Positions 26,308-35,596 of a DNA stretch of 64,000 nucleotides are shown here, piece by piece (the first letter of the stretch is position 1; every line of letters begins with the position of its first letter). This stretch comes from Paenibacillus_E allorhizoplanae (lineage in GTDB: Bacteria > Bacillota > Bacilli > Paenibacillales > NBRC-103111). The notes beneath the pieces are model-generated. The model was not told where the DNA came from and ran no database searches. It worked only from the letters and a program-made list of their open reading frames with translations. The stretch is from the NCBI RefSeq assembly GCF_927798215.1, contig NZ_CAKMMW010000021.1, positions 62,001 through 126,000 on the forward strand. Reading direction: 5' to 3'. Made by a program: the position numbers and the translations under genes.

Positions 26308-27486
26308 TTATTGCGACGTCATTTTAGTGAAATAACGATTAAACCTAACGGAATAAATCAACACGTAAATGACGATTAGTGCAGCAAACAGATTAAAAAT
26401 AACCAAAGATACATTCAAATTGAAAAATTGAGTTAGTACGCCTACCCCGACAGGGGGCACGATAAACCCGAAATACGCACACAGATAAAATGCTGAAATA
26501 ACTCGCGGACGTTCTTCCGGTTTCGGCAGCTGTCCGGCAAAACGCAATGCAACCTGAAACGTCCATCCAGCACCAATTCCTTGAATAAATATGCCAGCCC
26601 AGAGTAAAAACAAGCTCTCTGCCTGACCGGAAAAAACAATAATCCACGATCCAATGGCCAGAGACAAGATTGCAATCCGCATCCGTGTAACGGGATTACG
26701 CGGCCAAGGGAAGAACTGCATCAGCGCTCCTCCACCTAGAAGCATTAAGATTAACAATCCTGAAATAGACAGATTGTTCGTGTGAATGACATGCTTGACG
26801 AATGATGGAATTAGTGAAAACACAACACCCCCTAATGTAAAGACGGTAAAGATCGGAAGCCCGATAAAAGACCAGAAATGAGTGCTAATATTATCTGGTA
26901 CACCGAGCGATATCTTTGCTTTAGCCGGCTTCTGTGCCGCTAAAGTCTCGTGCTTCGGCAGTAATTCCAGCACAATCAAGGAGCTGAACAACATGATGAG
27001 TAAAATCCAAAACGGCAAACGAAGCGGTTGAACATGCAGATACTCCACGATTAATCCCGAGATCGCTGGGCCCAAGCCAAAACCAATGTTCACGACCACC
27101 CCTGATAACTTTAGTGCTGTTCCCACTTTATCTTTAGCGGTTTGTTTTAACAGAAACGCGCTGGCCGTACCTGTAAAAGCGCCATAGGCGATGCCTTCCA
27201 TAATCCTTCCCGCATATAGCATCCAACTGTTGGAGCTAATAATAAACAGAAAGGTTGATGCGATTGATATCCAAATACTGTATCGAAGTACATTCTTCAA
27301 TCCCCAGGCAGTCCCCCTCGCTCCTACGACAAGTAAGGTTGGCAGTAAGGCAGCGGCATACACGGCAAACAAAATCGTGATTTCCAAACTGCTCATTTGA
27401 TAATGCTCCCCATATAAAGGGAATATGGAAGAAATAAACGTGGCTCCACAGGACATGATTAATACAACCCAAAGCATTCTTATCAT
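26308..27486 (-). CDS. MFS transporter
   Basis: A 392-residue, ~12-helix major-facilitator carrier resembling multidrug and sugar-efflux proteins. Segments such as GRIMEGIAYGAFTGTASAFL (motif-C-like region) and LKLSGVVVNIGFGLGPAISG support this. The substrate is unknown. It lies upstream of ohr with ~70 bases between, and shares an upstream sequence element with the marR gene (27587-27609 and 28210-28230), suggesting MarR control. Confidence 0.87.
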   Translation of the reverse strand: MIRMLWVVLIMSCGATFISSIFPLYGEHYQMSSLEITILFAVYAAALLPTLLVVGARGTAWGLKNVLRYSIWISIASTFLFIISSNSWMLYAGRIMEGIAYGAFTGTASAFLLKQTAKDKVGTALKLSGVVVNIGFGLGPAISGLIVEYLHVQPLRLPFWILLIMLFSSLIVLELLPKHETLAAQKPAKAKISLGVPDNISTHFWSFIGLPIFTVFTLGGVVFSLIPSFVKHVIHTNNLSISGLLILMLLGGGALMQFFPWPRNPVTRMRIAILSLAIGSWIIVFSGQAESLFLLWAGIFIQGIGAGWTFQVALRFAGQLPKPEERPRVISAFYLCAYFGFIVPPVGVGVLTQFFNLNVSLVIFNLFAALIVIYVLIYSVRFNRYFTKMTSQ

Positions 27487-27586
27487 ACAGTCTCTCTTCT
27501 CCTCTTTAAGGAAAGTAATTTAATCCCTTCCTCTATTTACATTTAGTTTGCTACAGTATGACCTGTTTATTGCAAGTTACGTCCAA

Positions 27587-27609
27587 TGATTTTTAGTCTC
27601 ATATGCCCA
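27587..27609 (-). promoter_or_regulatory. Putative MarR operator before the MFS gene
   Basis: The plus strand reads TGATTTTTAGTCTCATAT then GCCCA; a near copy occurs before marR at 28210-28230. It lies ~100 bases upstream of the MFS start. Confidence 0.45.
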
Positions 27610-27730
27610 TATTTAAAACAGCACGCTGAACAGAGTATATTATTTTGACGTAGGCATACATCGAATCGACGAGAAGGATGAATAATACTAAGATTATAGT
27701 CCTTACCGTCGATATTCTTTAGACATTCAG

Positions 27731-28171
27731 TCATGTATGAAAATTGATGCCAATTACTTCATCCATCATGTTCCTCATTGAACCTGCATGATCTTTGCCA
27801 AATTTCTCTTCGAATTCAGCCTGGGCCCGCTCCCAGCCGAGTCTCCCTAATTCCATGCGACTTCGTCCTTCGTCGGTAATTGATACGATTCTAGCTCGCC
27901 GATCGCGTTCGCTTACCTGAATATTTACCAAGCCATCACGCTCCAGTGGCCGTAGATTATGTCCAATCGTGGCACGATCCATAGTCATAAGTCCAGCTAA
28001 TTCATTCATTGTCTGAGCCCCTCGGTTCTTCAGGTAACCTAAGATGGCATATTGAGTAGCTCGCAGGCCCGATCCTGACTCTGCCAAGCAGGTATCGTAG
28101 AAACGTGAAATATGACGTGCTGCACGTCTTAACTTTGTACAGTTACAGAGTTCCATGTTGGTAATCATCAT
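27731..28171 (-). CDS. MarR-family transcriptional regulator
   Basis: A ~146-residue winged-helix regulator. It starts MMITNMELCNCTKLRRAARH; the two cysteines near the N-terminus lie where OhrR-type regulators carry their peroxide-sensing Cys. The DNA-binding wing is visible as MNELAGLMTMDRATIGHNLR and RDRRARIVSITDEGR. The frame opens at 28252, but GGAGGTG precedes ATG 28171. It probably represses the MFS/ohr genes and itself; redox sensing is inferred only. Confidence 0.88.
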   Translation of the reverse strand: MMITNMELCNCTKLRRAARHISRFYDTCLAESGSGLRATQYAILGYLKNRGAQTMNELAGLMTMDRATIGHNLRPLERDGLVNIQVSERDRRARIVSITDEGRSRMELGRLGWERAQAEFEEKFGKDHAGSMRNMMDEVIGINFHT

Positions 28172-28209
28172 TCTACACCTCCAAACGTTTGTTGACTCAT
28201 CGCATAAAT

Positions 28210-28230
28210 TGATTTTAGTCTCATATTCCC
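28210..28230 (-). promoter_or_regulatory. Putative MarR operator before the marR gene
   Basis: The plus strand reads TGATTTTAGTCTCATAT then TCCC, matching the element upstream of the MFS gene except for one deleted T and one substitution. It lies ~40-60 bases before the marR start, a position suited to autorepression. Confidence 0.45.
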
Positions 28231-28254
28231 CTAATTGCAAGAGGAAGAACATGG

Positions 28255-28299
28255 TTAACCAATTATGCTACCGATAGGATCGGTAGCATAATTGGTTAA
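28255..28299. repeat. Perfect 21-bp inverted repeat
   Basis: Arms 28255-28275 and 28279-28299 are exact complements around a 3-base loop (AGG). It lies just past the glyoxalase stop and ~85 bases upstream of the marR start. It has no T tract, so it is an unusual terminator, or an operator or repeat element. Confidence 0.7.
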
Positions 28300-28301
28300 T
28301 G

Positions 28302-28775
28302 TTATCTTACATACTGAAACAAATGTTCTTTTACCTTTGCCACTTCGGCCGGCGTGCGATGCACTTCAATGCACTCGTTGACGTCAAATTTATTGCCGTC
28401 AAGATCATAGAAGACGAAGTTGATACCGCATGCGCCGCGATCCGCAGGATGCTCCATCTGCACACCGCTCGATTGCAAATGGTCGTAGAGGTTTTCGATC
28501 TGCCTCACTTCGAATGTAAACCGAAACATCGGATAGCCTTCCTTGTTCGGAAACGCATTGTCGATCTCACCTTTCGTCTCCACCAGATGCAGCCATTGTC
28601 CGTCTGATAGTTTCATAATCGCTTGGGCTTCCTCCGGATTAAACGGCACCGCGAATTCTAAACCGAAATTCCTCTTCCACCATTCCGCTGATAGGAGGGG
28701 ATTTCGTACCGGCACGTATACAGAACAAATGCACTTCAAACTGTTTCCCAATCTTTGCGGCGTGCTCTCATTCAT
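28302..28775 (-). CDS. VOC superfamily (glyoxalase/dioxygenase-like) protein
   Basis: A ~157-residue protein with a paired beta-alpha-beta-beta-beta fold: YVPVRNPLLSAEWWKRNFGL in the first half and MFRFTFEVRQIENLYDHLQS in the second, then INFVFYDLDGNKFDVNE. Members isomerise, cleave or bind small electrophiles. GGG precedes ATG 28775. It lies immediately downstream of the ECF sigma-factor gene whose C-terminus carries a VOC-like tail; they could share function. Confidence 0.8.
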   Translation of the reverse strand: MNESTPQRLGNSLKCICSVYVPVRNPLLSAEWWKRNFGLEFAVPFNPEEAQAIMKLSDGQWLHLVETKGEIDNAFPNKEGYPMFRFTFEVRQIENLYDHLQSSGVQMEHPADRGACGINFVFYDLDGNKFDVNECIEVHRTPAEVAKVKEHLFQYVR

Positions 28776-28855
28776 TTTCATCATCCCTTTACACTCATTT
28801 CTCTTACATTAGAATAAACGAGATTCGCGTCGGAAACCTAACAACCGAATACATA

Positions 28856-29509
28856 TTATTTTGCCACCACGTGAAATAAGTTGCCGTCTGGATCTCTGAA
28901 CGTAAAATGTAATTGTCCTCCGGACGTAAGCAGCTGCGTGAGCTGAGTACCTCCCTTGTTCAATCCGAGATAAGCTCTATAAATGTCGTAAGGATTTCTT
29001 CGATGGAAAGCATCGACTAACGCGTCAAAATGTACGGTCTTCACTGAATGAGCTGGTGTTTGCTCGCTGCTTTTCTGAGCCAACTCTTTTAACCTTCGGC
29101 GAGCTCTCCCAAGGGTGACATGCACCGTGGCCTCATTCATTTCTACGAATACCGCCGTTTCTTTCGCCTTAAAATCGAAAATGTCCATCAGTAATAAAAT
29201 CACGGCCATCTTCGGCGGAAGCCGTTCGGCGAGTTGCTCGAGCAGCTCTCTACTCAACAACGATGCATCCGTTGAGATTGCATCATTGCCCGCTTCGATG
29301 GAAACAGTCTGAATTCGCTTCTTCCTCTGCACATCAATCCATGCATTTCGGACGATACGGTAAAGAAAGGCTTTAGTCACTGGCCTTTCCGGTTCCTTAT
29401 GCAACGCTTCGTTTAATTTGATCCACGCATCCTGGGTCAGATCGTCGGCATCCCATCGATTTCCAGCTACATGCATGCTGTATGTATATAGTAATAGTTT
29501 ATAGTCCAT
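28856..29509 (-). CDS. ECF RNA polymerase sigma factor with an unusual C-terminal tail
   Basis: A 217-residue sigma factor. The sigma-2 core (GNRWDADDLTQDAWIKLNEA) and sigma-4 region (LAERLPPKMAVILLLMDIFD, ATVHVTLGRARRRLKEL) are clear, as in SigJ/ECF41-like factors. The N-terminus is about a turn of helix short, and no better start with a ribosome site is visible upstream. Residues ~160-217 lack a full SnoaL domain and end LHFTFRDPDGNLFHVVAK, which resembles the last strands of a VOC domain. The next gene downstream is itself a VOC protein. Confidence 0.85.
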   Translation of the reverse strand: MDYKLLLYTYSMHVAGNRWDADDLTQDAWIKLNEALHKEPERPVTKAFLYRIVRNAWIDVQRKKRIQTVSIEAGNDAISTDASLLSRELLEQLAERLPPKMAVILLLMDIFDFKAKETAVFVEMNEATVHVTLGRARRRLKELAQKSSEQTPAHSVKTVHFDALVDAFHRRNPYDIYRAYLGLNKGGTQLTQLLTSGGQLHFTFRDPDGNLFHVVAK

Positions 29510-29681
29510 TCCACTACATTCTACTAGGCGCTTGCGAATTCCTTTATTGATTTTTCGGACTTATCCTTGCTGACAGTTACATGAGAATAGTAGTCAGTAT
29601 TACGTGGTTTAACTGTATAAATTTGGTACAGTAAGTCAATACTTGGAGCAACCTCTGTGAGGTTAGAGAGGGAGTGTTCAT

Positions 29682-30782
29682 GTGCAGCCTACAGAAAAAA
29701 TTACAGTTAATCAATTAGGTATTATCCTATTCTCTTTTGTCGCTTCCACGATCATCTTAACGCTTCCGGGATTGATGGCGATGTTTGCCAAGCAAGATGC
29801 TTGGATTTCCGTATTTCCATCCACCTTGACCGGTTTATTAAGTATTTGGGTGATGATCCTACTTTCGAAACGTTATCCTGGTTTGACAATAATCCAATAC
29901 AGTCAAAAAATTCTCGGGAAATGGTTAGGAACATGTCTGGGGTTATATTATATCTATTTTTGGTATATGTCGATTTCCATTATGACCATACAGCATACCT
30001 TTTTCATTAAAGCGCTGTTATTACCAAGAAGTCCGTCCATCGTAGGAAGTCTGACGTTATTAATCCTTTGCGGTTTAGCCGTCTATATGGGAATAGAAAT
30101 CATTGGAAGATGTACGGAGTTTTTGACACCAATGAAATTGATATTTTTGTTCCCGCTGTTAATTTTGAAGATAGGTTCAGTAGATCCTGAACAGCTAAAG
30201 CCAATCCTAGGAGACGGAATTCTGCCAGTTTTACAAGGAGCTCTCCTTCCGGGAGGTGCATTTATGAATCAATTGTTTATTCTAGGGTGGCTACTTCCTT
30301 ATTTGAATCAGCCAAGGAAGGCAGCCAAAGTCTCTCTGTTTGCACTTTTAGCTATATTTATTTTTGTTTTTCTCGTTGTCATTACGGCGATTATGATTCT
30401 CGGTTCATTAACAGGTCAACTGAACTATTCGTATTTAAGTGTCATGCAATACATTGGCATTGAAGGTTCATTTGAACGTCTAGAGGCAATCGCTGTTATG
30501 ATATGGGTTCTTGGAAGTTTTTCAAAAGTGTCCGTGTCGCTGTTTATACTGTGTATTAGTATAAGCCAAGTATTCCGCATTCAAAATTATCGTGATCTCG
30601 TTGCACCGATAACCCTATTGTGCCTTATTGGATCGGTCTGGGTTTTCAAGAATGGCGCGGAACTTCAAACGTATCTGACATTGATTTACCCGAGCGCTGG
30701 TTTAGTCACACAAAGTCTTATCCCCCTGCTGCTTCTCATGATTGACTCCATCAAAGGAAAAGTGAGCCGTTCACTGCATTAA
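29682..30782 (+). CDS. Endospore germination permease (GerB/GerKB family)
   Basis: A 366-residue membrane protein of the amino-acid/polyamine permease fold with ~10 helices (ITVNQLGIILFSFVASTIIL; YYIYFWYMSISIMTIQHTFF). It is the B subunit of a germinant receptor in the spore inner membrane. Start GTG 29682 follows AGAGGGAG at seven bases. It converges on the other three ger genes and its last 12 bases overlap the small gene on the opposite strand, so the receptor is split into two oppositely transcribed units. Confidence 0.92.
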   Translation: MQPTEKITVNQLGIILFSFVASTIILTLPGLMAMFAKQDAWISVFPSTLTGLLSIWVMILLSKRYPGLTIIQYSQKILGKWLGTCLGLYYIYFWYMSISIMTIQHTFFIKALLLPRSPSIVGSLTLLILCGLAVYMGIEIIGRCTEFLTPMKLIFLFPLLILKIGSVDPEQLKPILGDGILPVLQGALLPGGAFMNQLFILGWLLPYLNQPRKAAKVSLFALLAIFIFVFLVVITAIMILGSLTGQLNYSYLSVMQYIGIEGSFERLEAIAVMIWVLGSFSKVSVSLFILCISISQVFRIQNYRDLVAPITLLCLIGSVWVFKNGAELQTYLTLIYPSAGLVTQSLIPLLLLMIDSIKGKVSRSLH

Positions 30783-31001
30783 AAGCATAGTTCCAATGGG
30801 TTCAAATATAATTTTGAACGGGACAACCATACTCGGCAGGTTGACCCGGAAAATTAATAAAGAACCGACAACAGAGGACACACCAATTAATGTGCCGAAT
30901 ACTGCCGCTTCTTTGTTTTTTTTCACGCTCAGGAAAGAGCCAATTCTTACAAAAGACCATACAAGCAGGAAACCTACATATACGATTGTATAGAAAATCA
31001 T
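30771..31001 (-). CDS. Small membrane protein of the ger cluster
   Basis: A 76-residue protein with two hydrophobic spans (~3-22 and ~38-70), start overlapping the upstream GerC stop and preceded by AAGGAGATC. Small membrane proteins of this kind accompany germinant-receptor operons (GerD-like or the fourth 'D' subunit), but I cannot name a family. It overlaps the end of the gerKB gene on the other strand by 12 bases. Confidence 0.8.
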   Translation of the reverse strand: MIFYTIVYVGFLLVWSFVRIGSFLSVKKNKEAAVFGTLIGVSSVVGSLLIFRVNLPSMVVPFKIIFEPIGTMLLMQ

Positions 31002-32170
31002 TTTTTGATCTCCTTTCTCTCCAAGTGTAAAGGAGGACCTGCCATCCCGCTGCCTAATATGTTGATCGATACTTCAAGCGAAACATCTACCTCTGGAAAC
31101 CTATCATTCCACCCAGCTTTCAACGCTTTCCACTGTTTCGGCTTATTGCGGTAAATTTCTCTGCCGAACCCAACACTATCAACCTTGTACTGCGACTGGA
31201 CCTTAGTTAATGTATCTTTGACTTGTTTTTTGACGGAAGTCTCCAATGCCTTCTGAACAAGCTTAATGTTCTCTGGTTTACGAATATCTAAATTCGTCGT
31301 ATTTTCCCAAATGTTACCTTCCCCTTGCAGCTGTATCTTGAATGTAACCTGATCACCAGTGATCTGCGGGGTGATTTTTCGGTTTGCCTTGGCCAGAATC
31401 ATCCCTACTGTTCCATCAGTTTCGGGTAAACTGGCGTTAAGACTGCCGTATTCCATTCGATCTGTTATCCATAGGAGCCCATTGGTTTCACTTTCATTTA
31501 GAAATCCTGCTAATTTGAAATCTTTAAAAATCGCTGACCCAGCTAGCTTAAATATATGGTCTTCTTTTAAACCTTCTGTTATGCCATCAGGTGATATAGC
31601 TCCCAATACCGGACTGATTCCCTCTCCTGATGATGCTTGAAAAAAGTCGCGTAATGTAATCGCCAACTCGTTATTTAAAGCTTCCATTTCTTTAATTGCT
31701 TCGCTGGGTACTTGTTCAAAGGGGTATTTTACTTTCAGAATATCCCGTCCTTCTCCCCCCTTAACCACCATCATGTATGTTTTTAAACGTTGTTTCGAAT
31801 CGTGCGTGTAAATGTCCAGAATATCTTCAATCCCACTTTTGGATAACCGCTCACCAATAAAAATAACAACGCGATGTGCCGTAAACAACCTACGAGAACT
31901 CTTTTTCTGAAGCCTATAGAATGCTTCGTTAATACTCTTACCTACAGCAGATATCACAAAAAACTTCTCATTGCTGCTTCCACCACTCCCCGGTCCGCCC
32001 TGAGAGGAAGAAGGGATCGCAATTTGATGAGATAAGATATAATCCCCATCGTCTGTGATGTCAAATGCCGTTCCCATAATGAATGCGAGATCATTAATTT
32101 CCGTACGATCCCAACACCCACTTGTGATCAATAATGTGAATAGCAAACCAATGTAAAGGAATGGTTTCAT
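30998..32170 (-). CDS. Ger(x)C germination lipoprotein (GerKC family)
   Basis: A 390-residue lipoprotein: signal with lipobox TSGC at ~16-19, WDRTEINDLAFIMGTAFD immediately after (a Ger(x)C hallmark), then three alpha/beta domains. It is the C subunit of a germinant receptor, anchored on the outer face of the spore inner membrane. Overlaps the gerKA-type gene by four bases and the small membrane gene by four. Confidence 0.93.
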   Translation of the reverse strand: MKPFLYIGLLFTLLITSGCWDRTEINDLAFIMGTAFDITDDGDYILSHQIAIPSSSQGGPGSGGSSNEKFFVISAVGKSINEAFYRLQKKSSRRLFTAHRVVIFIGERLSKSGIEDILDIYTHDSKQRLKTYMMVVKGGEGRDILKVKYPFEQVPSEAIKEMEALNNELAITLRDFFQASSGEGISPVLGAISPDGITEGLKEDHIFKLAGSAIFKDFKLAGFLNESETNGLLWITDRMEYGSLNASLPETDGTVGMILAKANRKITPQITGDQVTFKIQLQGEGNIWENTTNLDIRKPENIKLVQKALETSVKKQVKDTLTKVQSQYKVDSVGFGREIYRNKPKQWKALKAGWNDRFPEVDVSLEVSINILGSGMAGPPLHLERKEIKK

Positions 32171-33762
32171 TCTGAAGTCCTTTTCCCTTTCCCTGCATTT
32201 TCTGGACTTGGTTTCTGACCTGCTGGCTCACGGACTGGGTTGCTGGATGCTGTTGATTGTGGCCGCTGCGTTTTCGCCCAAATCGGTATCCGAACGAAGA
32301 CATCCTTCAAATCCGACAAAGTCATCGGGGCTGCTGGCGTGAAATAAGGGACGCCGAATGAGCGAAGCGACGTGATATGTAACACAATGCCCATAAACCC
32401 AATGACAATGCCATATAGTCCGAGCGTACCCGCTAACAATAACATAGGAAACCGTAATAAACGGATGCCATTTGCGAAACTATAACGAGGAATCGTAAAC
32501 GCAGCAATACCCGTAATCGATACAATAATGACGACCGGAGCGGAAATAATACCCGCAAGTACAGCCGCCTGGCCGATGACCAATGCCCCGACTATGCTAA
32601 TCGCTTGGCCAATCTGTTTCGGCAATCGAATCCCAGCTTCCCTTAAGGCTTCAAAGATAATTTCCATGATAAAGGCCTCGATTACAGCTGGAAAAGGAAC
32701 GGGTTCTCTTGATGAGGCAATACTTAACACCAGATTGGTCGGAATCATTTCTTGATTGAAAGTCGTAATCGCCACATATAGCGGAGGAGCAAATATCGCG
32801 ATACTGATGAAAAGGAATCGAATCCACCGTACGAAAGTTGCAATAGGCCAGCGAACATAGTAATCCTCACTAGCCTGGAGACCTGTCCAGAACGTCATGG
32901 GAACAATGAGTACAAATGGAGATGTGTCAACGATAATACCTATTTTCCCTTCCAATAACTCGGCAGCAACAACATCTGGTCGTTCCGTACTGTGCACAAG
33001 TGGAAAAGGAGAAAAAGGACTATCTTCAATAAATTCCTCTACATACCCGGAGTCAATAATACCATCAATTTGAATCCGAGATATCCGATCTCGAACTTCC
33101 TCAATGACCGCTTCGGAAGCAATACCTGCGATATACGTAATGACGACTTCGGTTTGAGTAAGCTCTCCAATCGTGAGGCATTCCATTTTAAGTCTTGACG
33201 TCTTAATCCTGCTGCGGATTAACCCGATATTCGTTGAGAGGTTCTCAATAAATCCATCTCTCGGACCACGAATGACCGGTTCAGATGAAGGTTCTTCAAG
33301 GCTTCGTTGTGACTTATTGTTCACTTTGACCATCATGGCATCACTGTTTCCAATGGTAAGAACAGCTGCTTGGCCTTTTAACACTTGTTTGACAATTTCA
33401 CTTACTTTGGAAGTAACACACGTCAACCCAGTCGAGATAATATGATCATCCAGCGAGTCTGTTTTCTCAATGACGACATGTTCCTGCTTGTCAGATTTAG
33501 CTATCATCGGTTTCAATACATAGTCTTCAATCAGAACTTCATCAACAAGCGTTTCAAAGTAGATGATCAGCCAATGATTTTGGCCACACATTTCAACTTT
33601 GCGGAAAACAATATCATCACTTTTGTGGAATATACGTCTAAAAATGAATTCATTCTGCTCTAAATCCGTCGTTAATCCGGACTTCTCTTCTTCAGATAGA
33701 TGATCCTCAGGTATAATGGGATACCCAGGTTTCGTGTATAGCCATTTCCTAAACCATTTCAC
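32167..33762 (-). CDS. Spore germination protein, GerA family (A subunit)
   Basis: A 531-residue protein. A ~280-residue cytoplasmic N-terminal domain is followed by membrane helices and the motif REPVPFPAVIEAFIMEIIFEA, the strongest GerA mark, then LPKQIGQAISIVGALVIGQA. A hydrophilic Pro-rich tail ends it. It is the first gene of the minus-strand ger operon (A-C-small). The A subunit helps form the ligand-gated channel of the receptor. Confidence 0.94.
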   Translation of the reverse strand: MKWFRKWLYTKPGYPIIPEDHLSEEEKSGLTTDLEQNEFIFRRIFHKSDDIVFRKVEMCGQNHWLIIYFETLVDEVLIEDYVLKPMIAKSDKQEHVVIEKTDSLDDHIISTGLTCVTSKVSEIVKQVLKGQAAVLTIGNSDAMMVKVNNKSQRSLEEPSSEPVIRGPRDGFIENLSTNIGLIRSRIKTSRLKMECLTIGELTQTEVVITYIAGIASEAVIEEVRDRISRIQIDGIIDSGYVEEFIEDSPFSPFPLVHSTERPDVVAAELLEGKIGIIVDTSPFVLIVPMTFWTGLQASEDYYVRWPIATFVRWIRFLFISIAIFAPPLYVAITTFNQEMIPTNLVLSIASSREPVPFPAVIEAFIMEIIFEALREAGIRLPKQIGQAISIVGALVIGQAAVLAGIISAPVVIIVSITGIAAFTIPRYSFANGIRLLRFPMLLLAGTLGLYGIVIGFMGIVLHITSLRSFGVPYFTPAAPMTLSDLKDVFVRIPIWAKTQRPQSTASSNPVREPAGQKPSPENAGKGKRTSE

Positions 33763-33856
33763 TGAATGAGCCTCCCAAAGAATTGCTAATAATACTAATT
33801 TTCCATTTTTTCTCTAAAAATATTCTGAAGGTCGTGATCCCGTTTTCTGCCCCTCA

Positions 33857-33889
33857 TAAAAAAAGAAACCTGCCTTATGAGCAGGTTTC
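33857..33889 (-). terminator. Terminator of the esterase gene
   Basis: GAAACCTGC (33865-33873) pairs with GCAGGTTTC (33881-33889); on the minus strand it is followed by a T run of eight. Confidence 0.85.
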
Positions 33890-33930
33890 CTTATCACCTG
33901 AAAGACAGGCGAATCTCCAAGCCGTTCTGA

Positions 33931-34878
33931 TTAATCTTTTAACCACGCGTTTGCTAACGCAATCGCGCTTCTAGCCGCAGCCGTGTTCGCCAAAGCGTTA
34001 AGCATAACGAAATCATGAATAATACCTTGAAAGCGGACAGCAGTAACATGAACACCTGCTTCGCGCAGCTTATTCGCATATGCTTCGCCTTCATCGCGCA
34101 ACACATCGGCTTCAGCCGTAATAATGAGTGCTTGCGGGAGTCCTGCCAATTGCTCTGTGGTCGCGCGCAGCGGGGCAGCATAGATCTCTTCTTTATCCCG
34201 CGGCTTCGCCACATACTGCTCCCAAAACCAAGCCATACCATCTTTCCGAAGGAAATACCCGGTTGCGAATTCCTTATAAGATTCCGTATCCAGGCTCGAA
34301 TCCGTGACAGGATAAAAGAGCAGTTGTTTATGAATCTTTGGACCTTTGCGATTTTTTGCCATCAATGTAATCGCAGCAGTCATGTTTCCACCTACGCTGT
34401 CACCAGCAACATAGAGGCGCTCCGTATCGAACCCGTTTTCTTCACCGTTATCCGCAATCCATTGCAAGACGGCGTAAATTTCTTCGATAGCCGTAGGATA
34501 TTTGGCTTCCGGCGAAAGGCTGTAGTTCGGGAATACAATGCACGCCTCTGTTCCGACCGCTAACTCTCGGATGAGGCGGTCATGTGTATGTGCGTTGCCG
34601 AATACCCAACCGGCGCCGTGTATATAAAGAATGACCGGCAACTTGGCCGTTACGTTTTTCGGACGCATCAGCCTGATCGATACTTGACCGCTCGAACCAC
34701 CTTCAATCATTTTGTCTTGAATGTCGACCGGTAGTTTCTTACTATCTCCAGATTGGACGGCATCGACTGTTTCGCGCCCTTTTTCAGGACTCAGCTCATA
34801 TAAATACGGTGGGTTTTCATTATCTTGTACAACTTTTAGAGCGGCTGCTTCCAATACTACTTTTTGTACTTTTGGCAT
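33931..34878 (-). CDS. Alpha/beta hydrolase of the acetyl-esterase/HSL family
   Basis: A ~315-residue esterase with the HSL-family oxyanion motif YIHGAGWVFG, nucleophile GDSVGGN (one substitution from the usual GDSAGG), Asp in ITAEADVLRDEG and His in IIHDFVML. Substrates are typically short acyl esters. GGAG lies nine bases before ATG 34878; the longer frame lacks this. A TetR regulator lies ~95 bases upstream in the same direction. Confidence 0.92.
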   Translation of the reverse strand: MPKVQKVVLEAAALKVVQDNENPPYLYELSPEKGRETVDAVQSGDSKKLPVDIQDKMIEGGSSGQVSIRLMRPKNVTAKLPVILYIHGAGWVFGNAHTHDRLIRELAVGTEACIVFPNYSLSPEAKYPTAIEEIYAVLQWIADNGEENGFDTERLYVAGDSVGGNMTAAITLMAKNRKGPKIHKQLLFYPVTDSSLDTESYKEFATGYFLRKDGMAWFWEQYVAKPRDKEEIYAAPLRATTEQLAGLPQALIITAEADVLRDEGEAYANKLREAGVHVTAVRFQGIIHDFVMLNALANTAAARSAIALANAWLKD

Positions 34879-34973
34879 GAAAAACATCTCCTTTGGGTTA
34901 GGCCTCTCCCTACCTTTAACCAAAATAATGTTCGTCGAATCAGGTTGACCTCAAGCTAAACCCGTATGATTGA

Positions 34974-35555
34974 TTATGACAATACGGGTGCCAGCCCCGC
35001 TGCCACAACCACCAATACATCTTGTACCATTGATTCTGCGGTGCGATTCTGAGGATTTCGACTCCACTCCACGGCAGATCCAAATATGCCCCAGCTCGTG
35101 ACGAGTGATGTAGCTTGTACAATCTCTAGCGAGACCTTGTCTTCTGACTCTGCGCGTAACCATTCGAATAGGAGTTGATAAAGCTCTTTTTGCATTGCGA
35201 TTTCAAACAACGGCTCAAATTGACGGTCTTCTGAAGACATGTACTCCCGAGTACGGGCAAGAAACTCAAATACGGCAAGCAGAAGGATTCGCAAACTACT
35301 CATATTCGATATGGACGAATTCGGCAAAGCATCTTTCAGTTTCTTCTGAAATTTTTCCCTCATCCAACACTCAAGAAATGCAAATTTATCTTCAAAATGC
35401 GCATAAAATGTGGCTCGATTCACAGTCGCCCGAGCAGCAATGTCTTGAACTGAAATGGAGTAGATATTCTTCTTTTCTAGTAGCAATTCCATAAAGGACT
35501 GCATGAGTAACTGACGCGTGCGCTTCACGCGAGGATCGTTTGCGTTTATAGGCAT
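34974..35555 (-). CDS. TetR-family transcriptional regulator
   Basis: A 193-residue regulator: N-terminal helix-turn-helix (ISVQDIAARATVNRATFYAHF, typical TetR) and all-helical ligand-binding C-terminal region. The frame opens with GTG 35567, which overlaps the GGAG; ATG 35555 is chosen. It is divergent from the NmrA-type quinone reductase gene and upstream of the esterase; inverted repeats in the divergent gap fit its operator. Confidence 0.9.
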   Translation of the reverse strand: MPINANDPRVKRTRQLLMQSFMELLLEKKNIYSISVQDIAARATVNRATFYAHFEDKFAFLECWMREKFQKKLKDALPNSSISNMSSLRILLLAVFEFLARTREYMSSEDRQFEPLFEIAMQKELYQLLFEWLRAESEDKVSLEIVQATSLVTSWGIFGSAVEWSRNPQNRTAESMVQDVLVVVAAGLAPVLS

Positions 35556-35596
35556 AATTCTCTTCACTCCTCATTTAACTTAGACAACAATATCGC

